A stretch of 64,000 bases of DNA from Borrelia persica No12 (GCF_000500045.1 NZ_AYOT01000146.1:62001-126000), one strand, 5' to 3'. Counted from the stretch's first letter, positions 38,782-49,327 are shown. Notes: generated from the sequence alone by a model not told the origin. A program made the numbers and translations.

Positions 38782-39579
38782 ATGATGAGAGCACTCTGGA
38801 CATCAGCTAGTGGAATGAAAGCACAACAGTATAATGTAGATACAATTGCTAACAATCTTTCAAACGTAAACACTATCGGATTTAAAAAAGTAAGAGCTGA
38901 ATTTGAAGATTTAGTATACCAAACACAAAGAAGAGCAGGGACTCCTGCAACTGAAAACACAGTAACGCCTCTTGGCAATCAAGTTGGACATGGAACAAAA
39001 GTATCAGCAACACATAGACTTTTTGAACAAGGCAATCTGCAAGCCACCAATTTAAATACCGATGTTGCAATTGAAGGTGACGGTTTTTATAAGGTTCTCT
39101 TAGCAGACGGATCTTATGGATATACCAGAGATGGCTCATTTAAAATCGATGCAAATGGAAATTTAGTAACAAGTCAAGGGTACAAATTATTACCCGAAAT
39201 ATCTTTTCCCGAAGAACATGTCAAAAATTCTATTGCAATCTCGCAAGAAGGAATCATATCTGTCAAAGTGAATGAAGGTCTTGAACCAATTGAACTTGGA
39301 CAAATAGAAATCACAAGATTTGTAAATCCATCAGGACTAAATGCAATTGGTAACAACATATTTAAAGAAACAATAGGATCTGGAGAAGAAATATCAGGAA
39401 TTCCAGGAAGTAACGGCATGGGTAAACTTAGACAGGGAATGCTTGAAATGTCAAATGTATCAATTGCAGAAGAAATGGTAACAATGATTGTCGCACAAAG
39501 AGCCTATGAGATAAATTCTAAGGCAATTCATACTTCAGATAATATGCTAGGAATCGCTAACAACTTAAAGAGACAGTGA
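38782..39579 (+). CDS. flgG: Flagellar distal rod protein FlgG
   Basis: 265 residues, the family's usual 260. It opens ALWTSASGMKAQQYNVDTIANNLSNVNTIGFKK (split over the window 5-37), then GDGFYKVLLADGSYGYTRDGSF and the C-terminal IAEEMVTMIVAQRAYEINSKAI. GGAGACA precedes the start. Its stop overlaps the GTG of the flgA-like gene by four bases. Confidence 0.96.
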   Translation: MMRALWTSASGMKAQQYNVDTIANNLSNVNTIGFKKVRAEFEDLVYQTQRRAGTPATENTVTPLGNQVGHGTKVSATHRLFEQGNLQATNLNTDVAIEGDGFYKVLLADGSYGYTRDGSFKIDANGNLVTSQGYKLLPEISFPEEHVKNSIAISQEGIISVKVNEGLEPIELGQIEITRFVNPSGLNAIGNNIFKETIGSGEEISGIPGSNGMGKLRQGMLEMSNVSIAEEMVTMIVAQRAYEINSKAIHTSDNMLGIANNLKRQ

Positions 39580-40214
39580 AAATATTTAAGAAAAAGCTTA
39601 TATTTTATTTACTCACAATAAATTTATCATACATAACACCTCACGACATCTGCTTTAAAATGTCTCCCAACAAGGTATATTTTTTTTCAAAAGAATATTC
39701 AAAAATATGCAATGGCAATAACTTATCACAAATTTATATAAGTCCACATTTCAATAAAAAACAAATTATATATTCGATGATTAGCCATATCACAAAAGCT
39801 CTTAAAAATAAAAACATCTATATATTACAATTCAGTTTTGATGAATCAGAAATCAATATCAGCAATCAATTAGCAAACAAGATAAAATTCAAAATAACAA
39901 ATCAAATATCATATAAAAATATACCAATACAAAAAGTTCTAGTTTATTATGCAAAACAATTTGAAAACTACAAAAAACATAACAAAATAAATATTTACAT
40001 AGACATAATAGAACCAATTGTATTTGCAAAAACAAATTTAAAAGCAGGACAAGATATAAACGAATATAATATTTACTTAAAATATCAAATAAACACAATT
40101 AGAAACAACGAAACTTTAAACATAAACGAATTAAATCAAAACAAATACATTGCATTACAAAACATAATAAAAAATGAAGAAATAAAGCTAAACAAAATAC
40201 AAAAACAACAGTAA
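39576..40214 (+). CDS. flgA: FlgA-like P-ring chaperone, C-terminal part missing
   Basis: 212 residues starting at GTG 39576 inside the flgG end. A signal peptide is likely (FYLLTINLSYITP). The centre is poorly conserved in look. Near residues 145-205 there is a SAF-like motif pair (VFAKTNLKAGQDINEYNIYL, then YIALQNIIKNEEIKLNKI). In ordinary FlgA a further beta-barrel of roughly 70 residues follows this; here the frame stops at once. The place between flgG and flgI supports FlgA, which helps FlgI assemble into the P-ring in the periplasm. It is either a shortened functional form or a decaying gene. Confidence 0.68.
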   Translation: MKIFKKKLIFYLLTINLSYITPHDICFKMSPNKVYFFSKEYSKICNGNNLSQIYISPHFNKKQIIYSMISHITKALKNKNIYILQFSFDESEINISNQLANKIKFKITNQISYKNIPIQKVLVYYAKQFENYKKHNKINIYIDIIEPIVFAKTNLKAGQDINEYNIYLKYQINTIRNNETLNINELNQNKYIALQNIIKNEEIKLNKIQKQQ

Positions 40215-40363
40215 TTCACTTGTATAAAAATATCATTTTCAATTTCAAATTAATTTTCTTAACTAATCCACATAAAAAAATAACAAAATTTTTATTTTCA
40301 AGTATCATAGTTTCACTTTAAATACGAAAAGGGAAGCAAATAAAAATGAACAGAAGAAAACAA

Positions 40364-40392
40364 TTGCAATAATATTAAAATAAATGTAAACT
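40364..40392 (+). promoter_or_regulatory. Possible promoter for flgI
   Basis: TTGCAA, 17 bases, TAAACT, 27 bases before flgI. The -35 is the same as at the DUF2147 promoter. The -10 is weak, so this is tentative; read-through from flgF is equally possible. The 204-base gap (40215-40418) holds also an 8-codon ATG frame at 40346 which I do not call a gene. Confidence 0.3.
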
Positions 40393-40418
40393 ATATTGCC
40401 ATACAAAGGAACAAAATC

Positions 40419-41405
40419 ATGAAAAAATTGATAATGCTAGCTATATTAAGTTTAAGCTTATTTGCACAAGAAAATCAACTAAAAAATTTTTCTAATCAAA
40501 ATAAGGTTAATAACAAAATAAATGAACAAACAAAATTAAAAAATATTGCCGAGATACAACATACTGATTCACACATATTAACAGGAATTGGAATAGTAGC
40601 AGGACTTACTGATAAAGGAGATTCACTTAAAGGAAAAGAAATTTTAAATCACACTTTAAATAAAATTGGTATTAACGAAATAGATCTAAGCAAAATCGAA
40701 AGTAAAAACATGGCATTAGTAAGCGTAACAATCAAAATAAATGGCAATATGATTAAAGGTACAAATCATAATGTTTACATAGCATCCATGCTAAATGCAA
40801 AAGATTTAACAAACGGAATACTCTTAAAAACAGAATTTAAAGACAAAGAGGGAACAATATTGGCAACTGCATCAGGACCAATAATAATCAATGACAAATC
40901 AAAAGGTACAGGATACATATTAAATGGAGCAACAATACACGAAAATCAAAACAGCACAAATAAAAATTATAATATAATTCTAAAGAAGCAAGATTACTCC
41001 TTAGCTGATTTAATAAGTAACAAATTAACCAAAAATAATATAAAAAATAATATCAAATCAGGAAATATTATAGAAATTGAGGTCAATGAAATTGCATTAT
41101 TAAGTAAGATTGAAACTTTAGAAATAGAAACTACCCCTAAAATTTTAATAAATGAACAAAAAAAGATCATAATAGCAAGCACAAATGCAGAAATAGGACC
41201 CCTTATACTTTCAATTGAAAAAAGTGAAGAAAACTTATTTAGCAACAAAACAAATGAAAAAATAAAAATAGAAATACAAAAAATAAAGCTAAATGAATTT
41301 ATATCAAATAATTCAGATAAGCTTAGTAATCAAGAACTAATAAAAATAATTAAAAGAGCAGACAAAATTCACAAACTATACGGAGAATTAATTCTAGAGG
41401 AATAA
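40419..41405 (+). CDS. flgI: Flagellar P-ring protein FlgI
   Basis: 328 residues, a little shorter than the usual 340-370. Signal peptide MKKLIMLAILSLSLFA. The core has HILTGIGIVAGLTDKGDSLKG (family: LvGyGLVvGLnGTGD), KNMALVSVTIKI (family: KNvAaVmVTA) and the C-terminal IKRADKIHKLYGELILEE. FlgI forms the ring around the rod in the periplasm. It is followed after 2 bases by the FlgJ-like gene. Confidence 0.92.
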   Translation: MKKLIMLAILSLSLFAQENQLKNFSNQNKVNNKINEQTKLKNIAEIQHTDSHILTGIGIVAGLTDKGDSLKGKEILNHTLNKIGINEIDLSKIESKNMALVSVTIKINGNMIKGTNHNVYIASMLNAKDLTNGILLKTEFKDKEGTILATASGPIIINDKSKGTGYILNGATIHENQNSTNKNYNIILKKQDYSLADLISNKLTKNNIKNNIKSGNIIEIEVNEIALLSKIETLEIETTPKILINEQKKIIIASTNAEIGPLILSIEKSEENLFSNKTNEKIKIEIQKIKLNEFISNNSDKLSNQELIKIIKRADKIHKLYGELILEE

Positions 41406-41407
41406 AT

Positions 41408-41728
41408 ATGATAAACAAAATAAATTTAAAAAATTTAAAGACAGAAAATCAAATAAAAATTTCACAAGAAAAAATAGAAAAAATAAATCAATACAAAAAA
41501 GACAATAAACTTTATGAAGCTGCACTAGAATTCGAAGCAATATTTGTAAATCAAATGCTTAAGAGCATGAAAAATTCTTTAAACAAAGAAAATAATTTAA
41601 TTCATGGAGGACAAACAGAAGAAATTTTTGAAGATATGCTTTACTTAGAAAGAGCAAAACAAATAGCCAAATCTAAAAGTTTTAGACTTGCTGATGTAAT
41701 CTATAATCAAATCAAAAAAAGCAAATAA
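41408..41728 (+). CDS. FlgJ N-domain-like rod-binding protein
   Basis: 106 residues. The pattern YEAALEFEAIFVNQMLKSMKN, then QTEEIFEDMLYLERAKQIAKSK, is the rod-binding domain of FlgJ (A-x-x-FE-x-x-x-x-x-x-M-L-x-x-M). The muramidase half of enterobacterial FlgJ is absent, as in other spirochaetes and in alpha-proteobacteria. It probably caps or guides the growing rod. It is the last gene of the flagellar run before the rpoS promoter. Confidence 0.83.
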   Translation: MINKINLKNLKTENQIKISQEKIEKINQYKKDNKLYEAALEFEAIFVNQMLKSMKNSLNKENNLIHGGQTEEIFEDMLYLERAKQIAKSKSFRLADVIYNQIKKSK

Positions 41729-41778
41729 TCTTAGAAAATAATTAATATTTAATAAAAAAATATCAATTATTCACTAAG

Positions 41779-41796
41779 TTGGCATGATTTTTGCAT
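41779..41796 (+). promoter_or_regulatory. Sigma-54 (-24/-12) promoter for rpoS
   Basis: TTGGCATGATTTTTGCAT: GG at 41781-41782 and GC at 41793-41794, exactly ten bases between, as required for RpoN. This matches the known RpoN-dependent rpoS promoter of Borrelia, which is activated by phosphorylated Rrp2. The rpoS start is about 58 bases on. Confidence 0.93.
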
Positions 41797-41853
41797 TACA
41801 TCAAAAAGGGAGAAGGATGTTGATACACAAATTTAAAAGATGGGAGAAGTAGT

Positions 41854-42657
41854 GTGAATATATTTAGCAATGAAGATTTAAATATATACCTAAAATCTGT
41901 AAGAGAACATAGACTTATAACTCACGAAGAAGAAATCGAGCTTGCAAAACAGATTAAACGAGGAAACTTAAAAGCAAAAAACAAAATGATAAACTCCAAC
42001 TTACGCCTAGTTCTAAAAATAATTAAAAGATATGCTGGTAAAGGACTTAAAATAGAAGATCTAATCCAAGAGGGAAATCTAGGTTTAATTAGAGCTGCAG
42101 AGAAATACGATCCAAGCAAGAACACCAAATTTTCAACGTATGCTTCCTTTTGGATCAAACAATCACTTCAAAGAGCACTAAATACAAAAACTAGACTTGT
42201 GAAGGTGCCATACAGGAAAGAAAATTTAATACTGCAAATAAATAAATACCTTATGGAAGAAGAAAAATCACCAAAAAAAGAAGACATAATGGAAAGATTC
42301 AACTTGACAACTGCTCAATATGTAAAGATTATTCCCTACCTGGAAAAAGAATATTCTCTTGATAAAAAGATTGAAGGTTCAGAAAATTCCACACTTCTCA
42401 ATCTTTATGAAGATAATTCTTTTAATCCTGAAAGTACTCTTGAACAAAATTCAACATTAAAACATCTAAAATACATACTAGAAACAAAACTCAATGACAA
42501 AGAAAGATATATAATCACAAAAAGATATAATTTGGACAATAGTGATAAAAAAAGCACATTAAAAGATATTTCTACTGAACTTGGAATATCTTCAGAAACT
42601 GTAAGACAAATAGAAAAACGAGTGCTTAAAAAACTCAGAGACGAACTTTATCAATAA
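41854..42657 (+). CDS. rpoS: Alternative sigma factor RpoS
   Basis: 267 residues from GTG at 41854. Region 2 is clear (NSNLRLVLKIIKRYAGKGLKIEDLIQEG split as NLRLVLKII and LKIEDLIQEGNLGLIRAAEK; YASFWIKQSLQRAL), region 3 is short, and region 4 ends STELGISSETVRQIEKRVLKKL. In B. burgdorferi RpoS turns on surface lipoproteins needed in the mammal and turns off tick-phase genes. It is driven by the sigma-54 promoter at 41779. Confidence 0.95.
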   Translation: MNIFSNEDLNIYLKSVREHRLITHEEEIELAKQIKRGNLKAKNKMINSNLRLVLKIIKRYAGKGLKIEDLIQEGNLGLIRAAEKYDPSKNTKFSTYASFWIKQSLQRALNTKTRLVKVPYRKENLILQINKYLMEEEKSPKKEDIMERFNLTTAQYVKIIPYLEKEYSLDKKIEGSENSTLLNLYEDNSFNPESTLEQNSTLKHLKYILETKLNDKERYIITKRYNLDNSDKKSTLKDISTELGISSETVRQIEKRVLKKLRDELYQ

Positions 42658-42660
42658 ATA

Positions 42661-42688
42661 TTGACTTAATAGCATATTTTAATATAAT
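42661..42688 (+). promoter_or_regulatory. Promoter downstream of rpoS
   Basis: TTGACT, 16 bases, TATAAT. It starts three bases after the rpoS stop. The start point would be about eight bases before the next ATG at 42703, so the message has almost no leader. Confidence 0.65.
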
Positions 42689-42702
42689 AAGAAGCTCTGG
42701 GC

Positions 42703-43626
42703 ATGAATATTCAAGATACTTGTGTTTTTCTTAAAAAACATAAGTTAAAAATTACAATATTGTTTGTTATAATTACATCTTTTGCATCAGTGATTGTATT
42801 ATTTTCAAGTTTTGCATACCTACAATCAAATACCAACAAGATTAATCTAAGTTTAAAAAATAAATTAGCAAAACTTAAAGGAAAAAACTTAAAAAAAGTA
42901 CAAAAAAAATTAAAATTTAACAATTTCAAGCCAGAATTTTATCTCATAATTGACGATGTTGGATATGATGAATCTATGCTGGACGAATTCATAAAAATTG
43001 ATCTAAACATCAATTTTTCAATTATTCCCTTTTTACCAAAATCAATGGAATTTTATAACAAACTACAAGATAAAAATAAAATTATAATGATTCATTTTCC
43101 AATGCAATCCAAACATAAAAATTCAATAGAAAAATTTCATATCAATATCAACGATGATGAGGACACCATAAGAACAAAAATTGAAAAAACATTTAAAGAA
43201 TATCCCAATGCAAAGATAATGAATAATCATATGGGAAGTCTTATTACTTCAAATAAAAGTATTATGCAAATTATTTTGATTAAACTTAAAGAAGAAAATA
43301 AATATTTTTTTGACAGTCTCACTACTAAAGACAGTATATCTGAACAAACCGGTAAAAATATTGGGATTTTAGTAGAGCAAAGAGATATATTTCTTGATAA
43401 TAGGGATAATGAAAAATCTGTAATTAAAGCACTTGATAGAGCAAAACAAATAGCCAGAACAAAAGGAATCGTCAAAGTAATAGGACATATTTGGTCAAAA
43501 AATACCCTTAAAATACTCCAAAAAGAATCAGAAAATCTAAAGAAGGAATTTGTATTTAAAAATTTAATAAACCTTTATCAAAAAGAGGAAAATAATGAAG
43601 GTACTAGGGATAGAAAGCTCATGTGA
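42703..43626 (+). CDS. Divergent polysaccharide deacetylase family protein
   Basis: 307 residues with an N-terminal membrane anchor (residues of about 15-38) and a basic coiled stretch. The catalytic-like domain has [44 protein letters not shown] and [10 protein letters not shown], all marks of the divergent polysaccharide deacetylase group (DUF610). The domain would be periplasmic and may act on a cell-wall or other glycan; the substrate is not known. It overlaps tsaD by 32 bases. Confidence 0.85.
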   Translation: MNIQDTCVFLKKHKLKITILFVIITSFASVIVLFSSFAYLQSNTNKINLSLKNKLAKLKGKNLKKVQKKLKFNNFKPEFYLIIDDVGYDESMLDEFIKIDLNINFSIIPFLPKSMEFYNKLQDKNKIIMIHFPMQSKHKNSIEKFHININDDEDTIRTKIEKTFKEYPNAKIMNNHMGSLITSNKSIMQIILIKLKEENKYFFDSLTTKDSISEQTGKNIGILVEQRDIFLDNRDNEKSVIKALDRAKQIARTKGIVKVIGHIWSKNTLKILQKESENLKKEFVFKNLINLYQKEENNEGTRDRKLM

Positions 43627-44611
43627 TGACTGCTGTGCAGCCATAGTAGAAAATGGCGTTACAATTTTAAGTAATATCAAACTTAGTCAACAAGAACACA
43701 AGAAATATTATGGTGTAGTACCAGAGATTGCTTCAAGACTACATACAGAATTTATCATGTCTGTCTGTCACAAAGCAATAACAAATGCTCAAATACATGC
43801 ATCAGAAATAGATTTAATAGCAGTCACATCCAAACCTGGCCTTATTGGTTCTTTAATTGTTGGTGTAAATTTTGCTAAAGGTCTATCCATTGCTCTTAAA
43901 AAACCCTTAATTTGTATTGACCATATTCTAGGACATCTTTATGCACCCTTAATGAACAAAAAGATAGAATATCCATTTTTATCACTAGTATTAAGTGGAG
44001 GACACACGATACTTGCAAAACAAAATGATTTTGATGATATTGAAATACTTGGACGAACACTTGATGATGCTTGCGGAGAAGCATTTGACAAGATAGCAAA
44101 ACATTACAAAATGGGATTCCCTGGTGGTCCAAACATAGAAAAACTGGCTATAAATGGTGATCAATATGCATTCAATTTCCCAATTACAATTTTCGATAAA
44201 AAAGAAAATAGATATGACTTCTCATATTCAGGTCTCAAAACAGCATGCATACATCAAATTGAAAAATTCAAAGACAAAAATGCCAAAATAACAAACAATA
44301 ATATTGCTGCCAGTTTTCAAAGAACAGCATTTGAAAATTTAATAGTACCAATAAAAAGAGCAATAAAAGATACCAATATAAAAAAACTAATAATATCTGG
44401 CGGAGTTGCAAGCAATCTTTATTTAAGAGAAAAAATCAAAAACCTTGACATAGAAACATACTATCCCCCAATAAACCTTTGTACAGACAACGGAGCAATG
44501 ATTGCAGGAATTGGATATCTTATGTACTTAAAATACGGAGCAAGCCCCATTGAAACTGACGTAAATTCAAGAATAGAAAATTATAAATACACAAAAGGAG
44601 CAAAATTATGA
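43595..44611 (+). CDS. tsaD: tRNA threonylcarbamoyl transferase TsaD
   Basis: TsaD makes t6A37 in tRNAs reading ANN codons, with TsaB, TsaE and TsaC. 338 residues: [17 protein letters not shown], and the metal site HILGH with His110 and His114. [10 protein letters not shown] and the later ISGGVASN are also typical. GAGG lies before the ATG at 43595 inside the deacetylase-like gene. pdxK overlaps its end by four bases. Confidence 0.96.
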   Translation: MKVLGIESSCDDCCAAIVENGVTILSNIKLSQQEHKKYYGVVPEIASRLHTEFIMSVCHKAITNAQIHASEIDLIAVTSKPGLIGSLIVGVNFAKGLSIALKKPLICIDHILGHLYAPLMNKKIEYPFLSLVLSGGHTILAKQNDFDDIEILGRTLDDACGEAFDKIAKHYKMGFPGGPNIEKLAINGDQYAFNFPITIFDKKENRYDFSYSGLKTACIHQIEKFKDKNAKITNNNIAASFQRTAFENLIVPIKRAIKDTNIKKLIISGGVASNLYLREKIKNLDIETYYPPINLCTDNGAMIAGIGYLMYLKYGASPIETDVNSRIENYKYTKGAKL

Positions 44612-45402
44612 AACGAGTATTAGCCATGCATGATATTTCAACCATAGGTCGAGCATCACTTACAATATGTATACCAATAATATCATCATTTCATATGCAA
44701 GTTTGTCCACTAGTTACTGCTGTCCTTTCTGCAACGACAAATTACAAAGAATTTGAAATAATAGACTTAACAAATAAATTAGAAAGATTTATCTTATCTT
44801 GGAAAAATCAAAATGAAAACTTCGATATATTTTATAGCGGATTCCTAGGAAATAATAAACAACACAAAATAATAGAAAATACATTCAAACTATTTAAATT
44901 TGAAAAAATAATAATTGATCCTGTTTTTGCAGACAATGATATGCTCTATTCTACTTTTGATTACAAAATAGTGAATGGATTTAGAGAACTAATAAAACAT
45001 GCAGATATAATAACACCAAATATTACAGAGCTAAAAATGTTAGCTAAAACTGAAAAAGTCAGAAATAAAGATGAAATAATAAAAGCAATATTAAAGCTTG
45101 AAATAAAAGGAATAATAGTAATAACAAGCATAGAAAAAGACAATCTCATAGGCACTGCTGCTTATAACACAAAAACAAAAGAATATTCAGAATTTTTTTT
45201 AGAAAAATTAGAACAAAGTTTTAGTGGAACAGGAGATTTGTTTACAAGTCTATTAATAGGATATCTTGAAACACAAGAAATAGAATACGCATTAGAAAAA
45301 GCAACTCAAGTTACTCATTCAATCATAAAACATTCTATTCTAAACAACACTTCTAAAAAGGAAGATATTCAAATTGAATTTTTTTTAAAAAATATTTTTT
45401 AA
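44608..45402 (+). CDS. pdxK: Pyridoxal/pyridoxine kinase
   Basis: 264 residues of the ribokinase-like PdxK/PdxY type. It opens [21 protein letters not shown] (family: SH.V.G..G), has [14 protein letters not shown] and [11 protein letters not shown], and the anion-hole motif as [15 protein letters not shown] with the catalytic Asp in GTGD. It phosphorylates vitamin B6 taken from the host. Cotranscribed with tsaD (ATGA overlap). Confidence 0.9.
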   Translation: MKRVLAMHDISTIGRASLTICIPIISSFHMQVCPLVTAVLSATTNYKEFEIIDLTNKLERFILSWKNQNENFDIFYSGFLGNNKQHKIIENTFKLFKFEKIIIDPVFADNDMLYSTFDYKIVNGFRELIKHADIITPNITELKMLAKTEKVRNKDEIIKAILKLEIKGIIVITSIEKDNLIGTAAYNTKTKEYSEFFLEKLEQSFSGTGDLFTSLLIGYLETQEIEYALEKATQVTHSIIKHSILNNTSKKEDIQIEFFLKNIF

Positions 45403-45467
45403 CATATTAAGACAATAAGATCTCTTTTCCTGAAGTCCCATAAATGACTTACTCTTAAAGTAAAAAT

Positions 45468-45482
45468 ATGCAATATTTGCAT
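45468..45482. promoter_or_regulatory. Short palindrome upstream of murG
   Basis: ATGCAA-TAT-TTGCAT, a perfect 6-3-6 repeat. Its right arm supplies the -35 (TTGCAT) of a possible murG promoter, with 18 bases to TAAAAT at 45501-45506. A regulator bound there would block it. The rest of the 45403-45533 gap shows nothing clear. Confidence 0.35.
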
Positions 45483-45533
45483 TAAGATGGATCATTAAAT
45501 TAAAATATAAAAATATAGGAATTTAAACAAGAA

Positions 45534-46634
45534 ATGAAAGAATATATCAACACTAAAAAAAGAATTATTTTTACAGGAGGAGGCACAGGAGGACATGTCT
45601 TCCCAGGAATAGCAATAATTTCAAAATTAAAAGAATATGATACAAATATTGAATTTTTTTGGCTTGGACAAAAAAATTCAATGGAAGAAAAGCTTATTCA
45701 AGAATATACCTACATCAAATTTATTGCAATTCCAGCAGGAAAACTTAGAAGATATTTTTCTATACAGAATTTCATTGATTTTTTTAAAGTCATATTTGGA
45801 ATAATCAAAAGCCTTTTCATTATACTCAAACACAAACCACAAATTATATATGCAACTGGTGGTTTTGTATCAAGTCCTCCTATTATTGCCGCAAGTCTAC
45901 TTAAAATAAAAAGCATAACTCATGAAATGGATCTTGATCCTGGTCTTGCAACAAAAATCAATTCAAAATTTGCGCACAAAATACACATAAGCTTTAAAGA
46001 AAGCAAAAAATATTTTAAAAACAAAAACGTCTTATATACAGGATCACCAATAAGAAAAGAATTTTTAAATCCAAAATCAGATATTATCAAAAAATTAACC
46101 CAAAACACACAAAAACCCGTAATTAGTATACTTGGAGGCTCTCTTGGAGCAGAAATTTTAAATAAATTAACTATCAATATCAAAAACAAAATTGATGTCT
46201 ATTTTATTCATCAATGTGGCAAAAATTTAGATCCAATTAGAGAAGACAATTATCTAAGAAGTCAATTTTTTCACGCAGAAGAAATGGCAAGCATAATAAA
46301 ATTTTCAGATATAATAATAAGTAGAGCAGGAGCCGGTGCAATTAAGGAATTTGCAAATGCTGGTGCATGCGTAATATTTATTCCCCTTATAAAGGGTTCA
46401 AGAGGAGATCAAGTTAAAAACGCAAATTTATTAGAAAATCAAAATGCATGTTTGAAAATAGATGAAGACAAACTAAATGAAATTGAAATTATAAACTTAA
46501 TAAAAGAAATTTTAAAAAACAAAGAAAAATTCAATACAATAAAACAGAATATAAAAAAATTTCATCATCAAGATTCATCAAATATAATAGCAAATCTAAT
46601 ATTAAAAGAATTTGAGGATATAAATGTTAAATAA
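45534..46634 (+). CDS. murG: UDP-GlcNAc transferase MurG
   Basis: MurG adds GlcNAc to lipid I to make lipid II on the inner face of the membrane. 366 residues: [17 protein letters not shown], then [42 protein letters not shown], and the UDP-binding [15 protein letters not shown]. All are MurG motifs (EQN is replaced by HEMD). cvpA-like overlaps by 11 bases. Confidence 0.95.
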   Translation: MKEYINTKKRIIFTGGGTGGHVFPGIAIISKLKEYDTNIEFFWLGQKNSMEEKLIQEYTYIKFIAIPAGKLRRYFSIQNFIDFFKVIFGIIKSLFIILKHKPQIIYATGGFVSSPPIIAASLLKIKSITHEMDLDPGLATKINSKFAHKIHISFKESKKYFKNKNVLYTGSPIRKEFLNPKSDIIKKLTQNTQKPVISILGGSLGAEILNKLTINIKNKIDVYFIHQCGKNLDPIREDNYLRSQFFHAEEMASIIKFSDIIISRAGAGAIKEFANAGACVIFIPLIKGSRGDQVKNANLLENQNACLKIDEDKLNEIEIINLIKEILKNKEKFNTIKQNIKKFHHQDSSNIIANLILKEFEDINVK

Positions 46635-47112
46635 TAATCCTTTTAAAATAACAGGTATAGTTGACATATTAATAATGATAATTTTTATATCATTAGGACT
46701 TAGGGGATTTTTACGAGGTTTTATTAAAGAAATTGCTGGATTTGTCGAAATCTTTACTTTAATATTTTTACTTTATAATAAGACTAATGATTTTCAAATA
46801 TTGATATCACCCATTCTTGAGCTGTCATATATCCAAGCATTACTAGTATTTTTATTAGTAATACACATAGGATTTTTAATTTTGCAAGCATTAATTGAAT
46901 CAATAATAAGTCACTTAAAATTATTATTTTTCAATAGGATACTTGGTCTTACACTCGGTTTATTTGAAGCTTTTGGTATCATTGCGATTGTAGTATATAT
47001 ACTTCATTCTCAACCAATATTAAATCCTAATTATTTCTTATCAGAAAGCAACTTGCTTAAATATCTCAATCCCGGAATAAATTACTTTTTCAAAATAGCA
47101 AAAAAAGAGTAA
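46624..47112 (+). CDS. CvpA-family membrane protein
   Basis: 162 residues with four likely membrane helices. It opens [25 protein letters not shown], the CvpA signature (D-x-x-I-x-x-x-x-x-x-x-x-G-x-x-x-G-F-x-x-E). CvpA proteins are linked to envelope homeostasis and, in E. coli, to colicin V export; the role here is unknown. It is between murG and the DNA polymerase delta'-like gene. Confidence 0.82.
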   Translation: MLNNNPFKITGIVDILIMIIFISLGLRGFLRGFIKEIAGFVEIFTLIFLLYNKTNDFQILISPILELSYIQALLVFLLVIHIGFLILQALIESIISHLKLLFFNRILGLTLGLFEAFGIIAIVVYILHSQPILNPNYFLSESNLLKYLNPGINYFFKIAKKE

Positions 47113-47126
47113 AGAGAAGTTACAAT

Positions 47127-48167
47127 ATGAAAATATTACCCGAAATATCTAAAACAATAATTAATGAATATGAAAAAGGAAATCTAGTAAATGCAATGCT
47201 TTTTTGGGGAGAAAGATTTTCTTTTAAAAAGACAACTGCAATTACACTGGCAAAAAAAATTTTAAACACAAAAACTTTAACAAATCCTAATTTAATCATT
47301 CTCTCAAGCCTTAATATAGTGGAAGCAAAAGCATATCTCAGTTCAACATCAGAAGTTACAAATCGATACCTAGAATATGTCAAAAACATTATTTTCACTA
47401 AATATAACTTTAGTCATGACAAAAACTTGAAAAAAATAGAAACAAATATAAATTTTATTAACAAAATTTATTACAACAATGAATACAATGACACAACAAC
47501 AAAAGAACTTATTAATAAAATTGAAGAAATAATTAAAGAAATAAATTTCAACATTACAATTAACGATATTAGGAAAATTAAATCTTGGGCATTATCTGAA
47601 AAAGACAAGATAAAGATAATTTACATTAATGAGATTGAAAACCTAAATTTTAATGTCTTTAATGCATTGTTAAAAATACTAGAAGAGCCACCTTTAAACA
47701 TTTACTTTATTTTATCTACAAGAAATAAAAATAAGATTCCAAAAACAATTCTATCTAGACTTAGAACATACGAATTTAAAAAAGAAAATAAAGAATTTGC
47801 CATTACACAATTTCAAGAAACTTTCAAAAAAAATGACAAAATTACCACAGAAGAATACTTTAAATCATTTAATAGCGAAGAACAAATAAAATTACAAGAA
47901 GAAGTTAAAAGAATTCTAGATATAGTACAAAAAAAACAGGGTATATTTAATCTAGGTACATTTAACTTTATAAAAGATGAAAACATATTTTATCTATTTT
48001 TAGAAGAACTTAAAAAGCAACTTAGAAATGAATTTTTAAATCAAGACTTAGATATAAAAATATACTTAAAAAGATTAGCATATCTAAAACATATCCTGAA
48101 ATACAATCCTTACAATCAAAATAAAAAATCAATAATCGAAAATTTAATGCTACATTATGAGGATTAA
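47127..48167 (+). CDS. DNA polymerase III delta'-like clamp-loader protein
   Basis: 346 residues. The stretch KIIYINEIENLNFNVFNALLKILEEPPLNIYFILSTRNKNKIPKTILSR holds the hallmarks ALLKxLEEPP, and SRxxxxxF/Y follows (SRLRTYEF). The P-loop region reads WGERFSFKKTTAI, without the GxxGxGKT of an ATPase. That fits delta', which has lost ATP binding. It is linked to cvpA-like and hk2 by short spacing, although function differs. Confidence 0.8.
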   Translation: MKILPEISKTIINEYEKGNLVNAMLFWGERFSFKKTTAITLAKKILNTKTLTNPNLIILSSLNIVEAKAYLSSTSEVTNRYLEYVKNIIFTKYNFSHDKNLKKIETNINFINKIYYNNEYNDTTTKELINKIEEIIKEINFNITINDIRKIKSWALSEKDKIKIIYINEIENLNFNVFNALLKILEEPPLNIYFILSTRNKNKIPKTILSRLRTYEFKKENKEFAITQFQETFKKNDKITTEEYFKSFNSEEQIKLQEEVKRILDIVQKKQGIFNLGTFNFIKDENIFYLFLEELKKQLRNEFLNQDLDIKIYLKRLAYLKHILKYNPYNQNKKSIIENLMLHYED

Positions 48168-49327
48168 TGAGTAAATTCTTAAAGAAAACACTGACTAAAT
48201 TAAATAAATTATCAAGCGATCAAAAACTTAAATTTATTCAAGATATTTATAAAAAAATAGAAATATACGATGGTATTTTCGCATCTATTAATGAAGGAAT
48301 TTTAGTACTTGATAAAGTTAACAACATAATCTATCTAAACAAAATGTTATTCCAAATTTTATCTATAAGTCCTAAATATAAACTAGAAAATCTTAAAGAT
48401 ATTCCCATTTCATCACTAACACATTTGATAGAAGAACTAGCAGTCAATGAAGATAAAATAATAGGATTTGAAGTACAAATTTCAACAAACATATATATCA
48501 AAATATCATTTATGCCATACGTTAAAGAGAAAAAACTTGAGGGTAATATCATTTTAATTGAAGACATTAAGGACAAAAAACATAAAGAAGAACTCTTTAG
48601 AAGAGCCGAAGCTTTAGCCGCATTTACAAGACATGCAAGAAACATAGCACACGAGATCAAAAATCCCTTAGGAGCAATTGATATAAATTTACAACTACTA
48701 AAAAAAGAAATAGATAGACAAAACATAAAAAGCACAAAGGCAAATAATTATTTTAAAATAATTAAAGAAGAAATAAATAGAATGGATAAAACCGTAACGG
48801 ATTTTTTATTAACAGTAAGACCAATAAAAATAATGCCCAAAAAAAGAGACATTTCCAGCATTATAAAAAGCGTATATAATCTATTAAATCCAGAACTAGA
48901 AAACAAAGATATTAAATTTTTACTCAATCTAAAAAAAGTAAGCCTCGCATTAATTGATGAAAAACTTATAAGACAAGTAATTATCAATATAATAAAAAAC
49001 GCAGAAGAAGCATTAATTGAATCAAATAAAAAAATAAAAAAAATAGAAGTATCTATTCACGAAAATGAAGATAACATTTATATTACTATCAAAGATAATG
49101 CCAATGGAATAAAAAATGAAACAAAAGACGACATATTCAAACCTCAATTTAGCACAAAAGAAAATGGAAGTGGAATAGGACTTACTATTTCCTATAAAAT
49201 AGTTAAAGAACATGGTGGTGAAATTTTTGTAGAAAGTAAAGAAATGAAAGGAACATCTTTTACAATAACACTTCCAAAATTAAATACAGGAAAAATCTTA
49301 ATTGAAGGATGTTTAGAAAATGAGTAA
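48167..49327 (+). CDS. hk2: Sensor histidine kinase Hk2
   Basis: 386 residues, soluble: no membrane helix. A PAS-like domain covers residues of about 30-135 (IFASINEGILVLDKVNNIIYLNK). The H box is RHARNIAHEIKNPLGAIDINL with His162, then the N box IINIIKNAEEAL, DNANGI, and the G2 box GSGIGLTISYKI. It is a PAS-type, NtrB-like kinase. It is the cognate partner of Rrp2 in B. burgdorferi. It starts on the stop of the previous gene (TAATG) and overlaps rrp2 by eight bases. Confidence 0.94.
   Translation: MSKFLKKTLTKLNKLSSDQKLKFIQDIYKKIEIYDGIFASINEGILVLDKVNNIIYLNKMLFQILSISPKYKLENLKDIPISSLTHLIEELAVNEDKIIGFEVQISTNIYIKISFMPYVKEKKLEGNIILIEDIKDKKHKEELFRRAEALAAFTRHARNIAHEIKNPLGAIDINLQLLKKEIDRQNIKSTKANNYFKIIKEEINRMDKTVTDFLLTVRPIKIMPKKRDISSIIKSVYNLLNPELENKDIKFLLNLKKVSLALIDEKLIRQVIINIIKNAEEALIESNKKIKKIEVSIHENEDNIYITIKDNANGIKNETKDDIFKPQFSTKENGSGIGLTISYKIVKEHGGEIFVESKEMKGTSFTITLPKLNTGKILIEGCLENE

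Noticed and set aside
38075-39419. Long minus-strand frames opposite flgF and flgG
   Set aside because: Antisense to conserved flagellar genes, with no start signal and no recognisable protein.
40346-40372. 8-codon ATG frame MNRRKQLQ before flgI, preceded by GGGAAG
   Set aside because: Too short to support as a gene; a leader peptide is possible, but nothing else points to it.
47127-48167. Clamp-loader gene as an active ATPase
   Set aside because: The P-loop lacks GxxGxGKT, so it fits delta' rather than tau/gamma.
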